Shown: positions 13,382-13,677 of the stretch, piece by piece
How positions within the stretch are numbered: the first letter of the stretch is position 1
Layout of the letters: each line of letters opens with the position of its first letter
Position numbers and translations under genes: made by a program
DNA from: Alphaproteobacteria bacterium
Lineage (GTDB): Bacteria > Pseudomonadota > Alphaproteobacteria > Reyranellales > Reyranellaceae
Assembly (NCBI GenBank): GCA_013290035.1
Contig: JABCYT010000025.1
Coordinates: 1-13,677 of the forward strand
Length of the DNA: 13,677 nt
Direction: 5' to 3'
Notes under the pieces: generated by a model
What the model saw: only the letters and a program-made list of their open reading frames with translations
Told to the model about the DNA's origin: nothing
The model's database searches: none

Positions 13382-13677
13382 ATGACGAAGTTTTTAGTTC
13401 CCGGGCGGCGTTCGCTGCTGGTCGGTGCCGCTGCGGCAGCCGGCGCAACAATGATCGGCGGAAAGCCCGAGCCGGCCCACGCGCGCGCTACTGCCGAAGG
13501 GCCATGGGCGGTCGAGCTCTTCACGTCGCAGGGCTGCAGTTCGTGTCCGCCGTCGGATGCCTATCTCGGCGGCCTGGCCAAGCGCACCGACATCGTGGCG
13601 CTATCCTACCACGTCGACTACTGGGACTATATCGGCTGGAAGGATCCGTTCGCCACGCGCGCCACCACCGAGCGCCA
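13382..13677 (+). CDS. DUF1223 secreted thioredoxin-like protein (3' end outside window)
   Basis: Only the first 98 residues are visible. The N-terminus has a twin-arginine-like signal (GRRSLLVGAAAAAG, with R9-R10) and a plausible cleavage site after AHA (residue 34), so the protein is probably exported, perhaps by Tat. The mature region starts WAVELFTSQGCSSCPPSD, with a thioredoxin-like CxxC (C52/C55), followed by ALSYHVDYWDYIGWKDPFA. This is the recognisable signature of the DUF1223 (COG5429) family. Members are predicted thioredoxin-fold secreted proteins, and their substrate and reaction are not established. The ATG at 13382 has no good Shine-Dalgarno (AGGAAG at 13351 is too far upstream), but the signal peptide supports it. 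The gene is divergent from the zinc operon, with 116 bp between the start codons and a Zur-box-like site in that gap. Confidence 0.9.
   Translation, partial: MTKFLVPGRRSLLVGAAAAAGATMIGGKPEPAHARATAEGPWAVELFTSQGCSSCPPSDAYLGGLAKRTDIVALSYHVDYWDYIGWKDPFATRATTER

Overview
The window is dense, high-GC DNA with short intergenic gaps, many GTG starts and long spurious antisense reading frames. Together with a roughly 180-kDa NAD-specific glutamate dehydrogenase, NrdAB lacking an ATP-cone and an AztAB-like zinc transporter, this points to an alphaproteobacterium, perhaps Rhodospirillales-like or Reyranella-like. The genus is a guess. No mobile element, rRNA, tRNA or CRISPR array is visible.

Layout. 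(1) 2-649, plus strand: the C-terminal half of an MFS transporter, cut by the window edge. It converges on nrdB across an 85-bp nested inverted repeat of REP/BIME type (683-767). (2) 788-3709, minus strand: nrdA then nrdB, encoding class I ribonucleotide reductase, with a long GC-rich hairpin between them and DnaA-box-like sequences just upstream of nrdA. (3) 3710-4642: a 933-bp stretch with no convincing gene. It has AT-rich patches and two clusters of GGCGGAAA tandem repeats in the DNA leading to the next gene. (4) 4643-9936, plus strand: the large glutamate dehydrogenase followed 29 nt later by msrB (methionine-R-sulfoxide reductase). (5) 9914-13265, minus strand: a probable five-gene unit reading, in transcription order, a 38-codon membrane microprotein, an AztA/ZnuC-type ATPase, an AztB/ZnuB-type permease, an epoxide-hydrolase-type alpha/beta hydrolase and a small lipoprotein. 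The first two junctions are GTGA overlaps. The lipoprotein gene runs tail-to-tail 23 bp into msrB. (6) 13382-13677, plus strand: the start of a secreted DUF1223 thioredoxin-like protein, divergent from the zinc operon. A Zur-box-like sequence lies in the shared upstream region.

How they work together: NrdAB supplies deoxynucleotides, and the DnaA-like boxes suggest a link to replication control. GDH feeds glutamate carbon into the TCA cycle, and msrB adds oxidative repair. The zinc ABC genes lack an adjacent solute-binding protein, so they must borrow AztC/ZnuA from elsewhere. The most interesting part is 13149-13382: an unannotated microprotein, a likely Zur operator and a divergent DUF1223 gene that may form a zinc-responsive unit.
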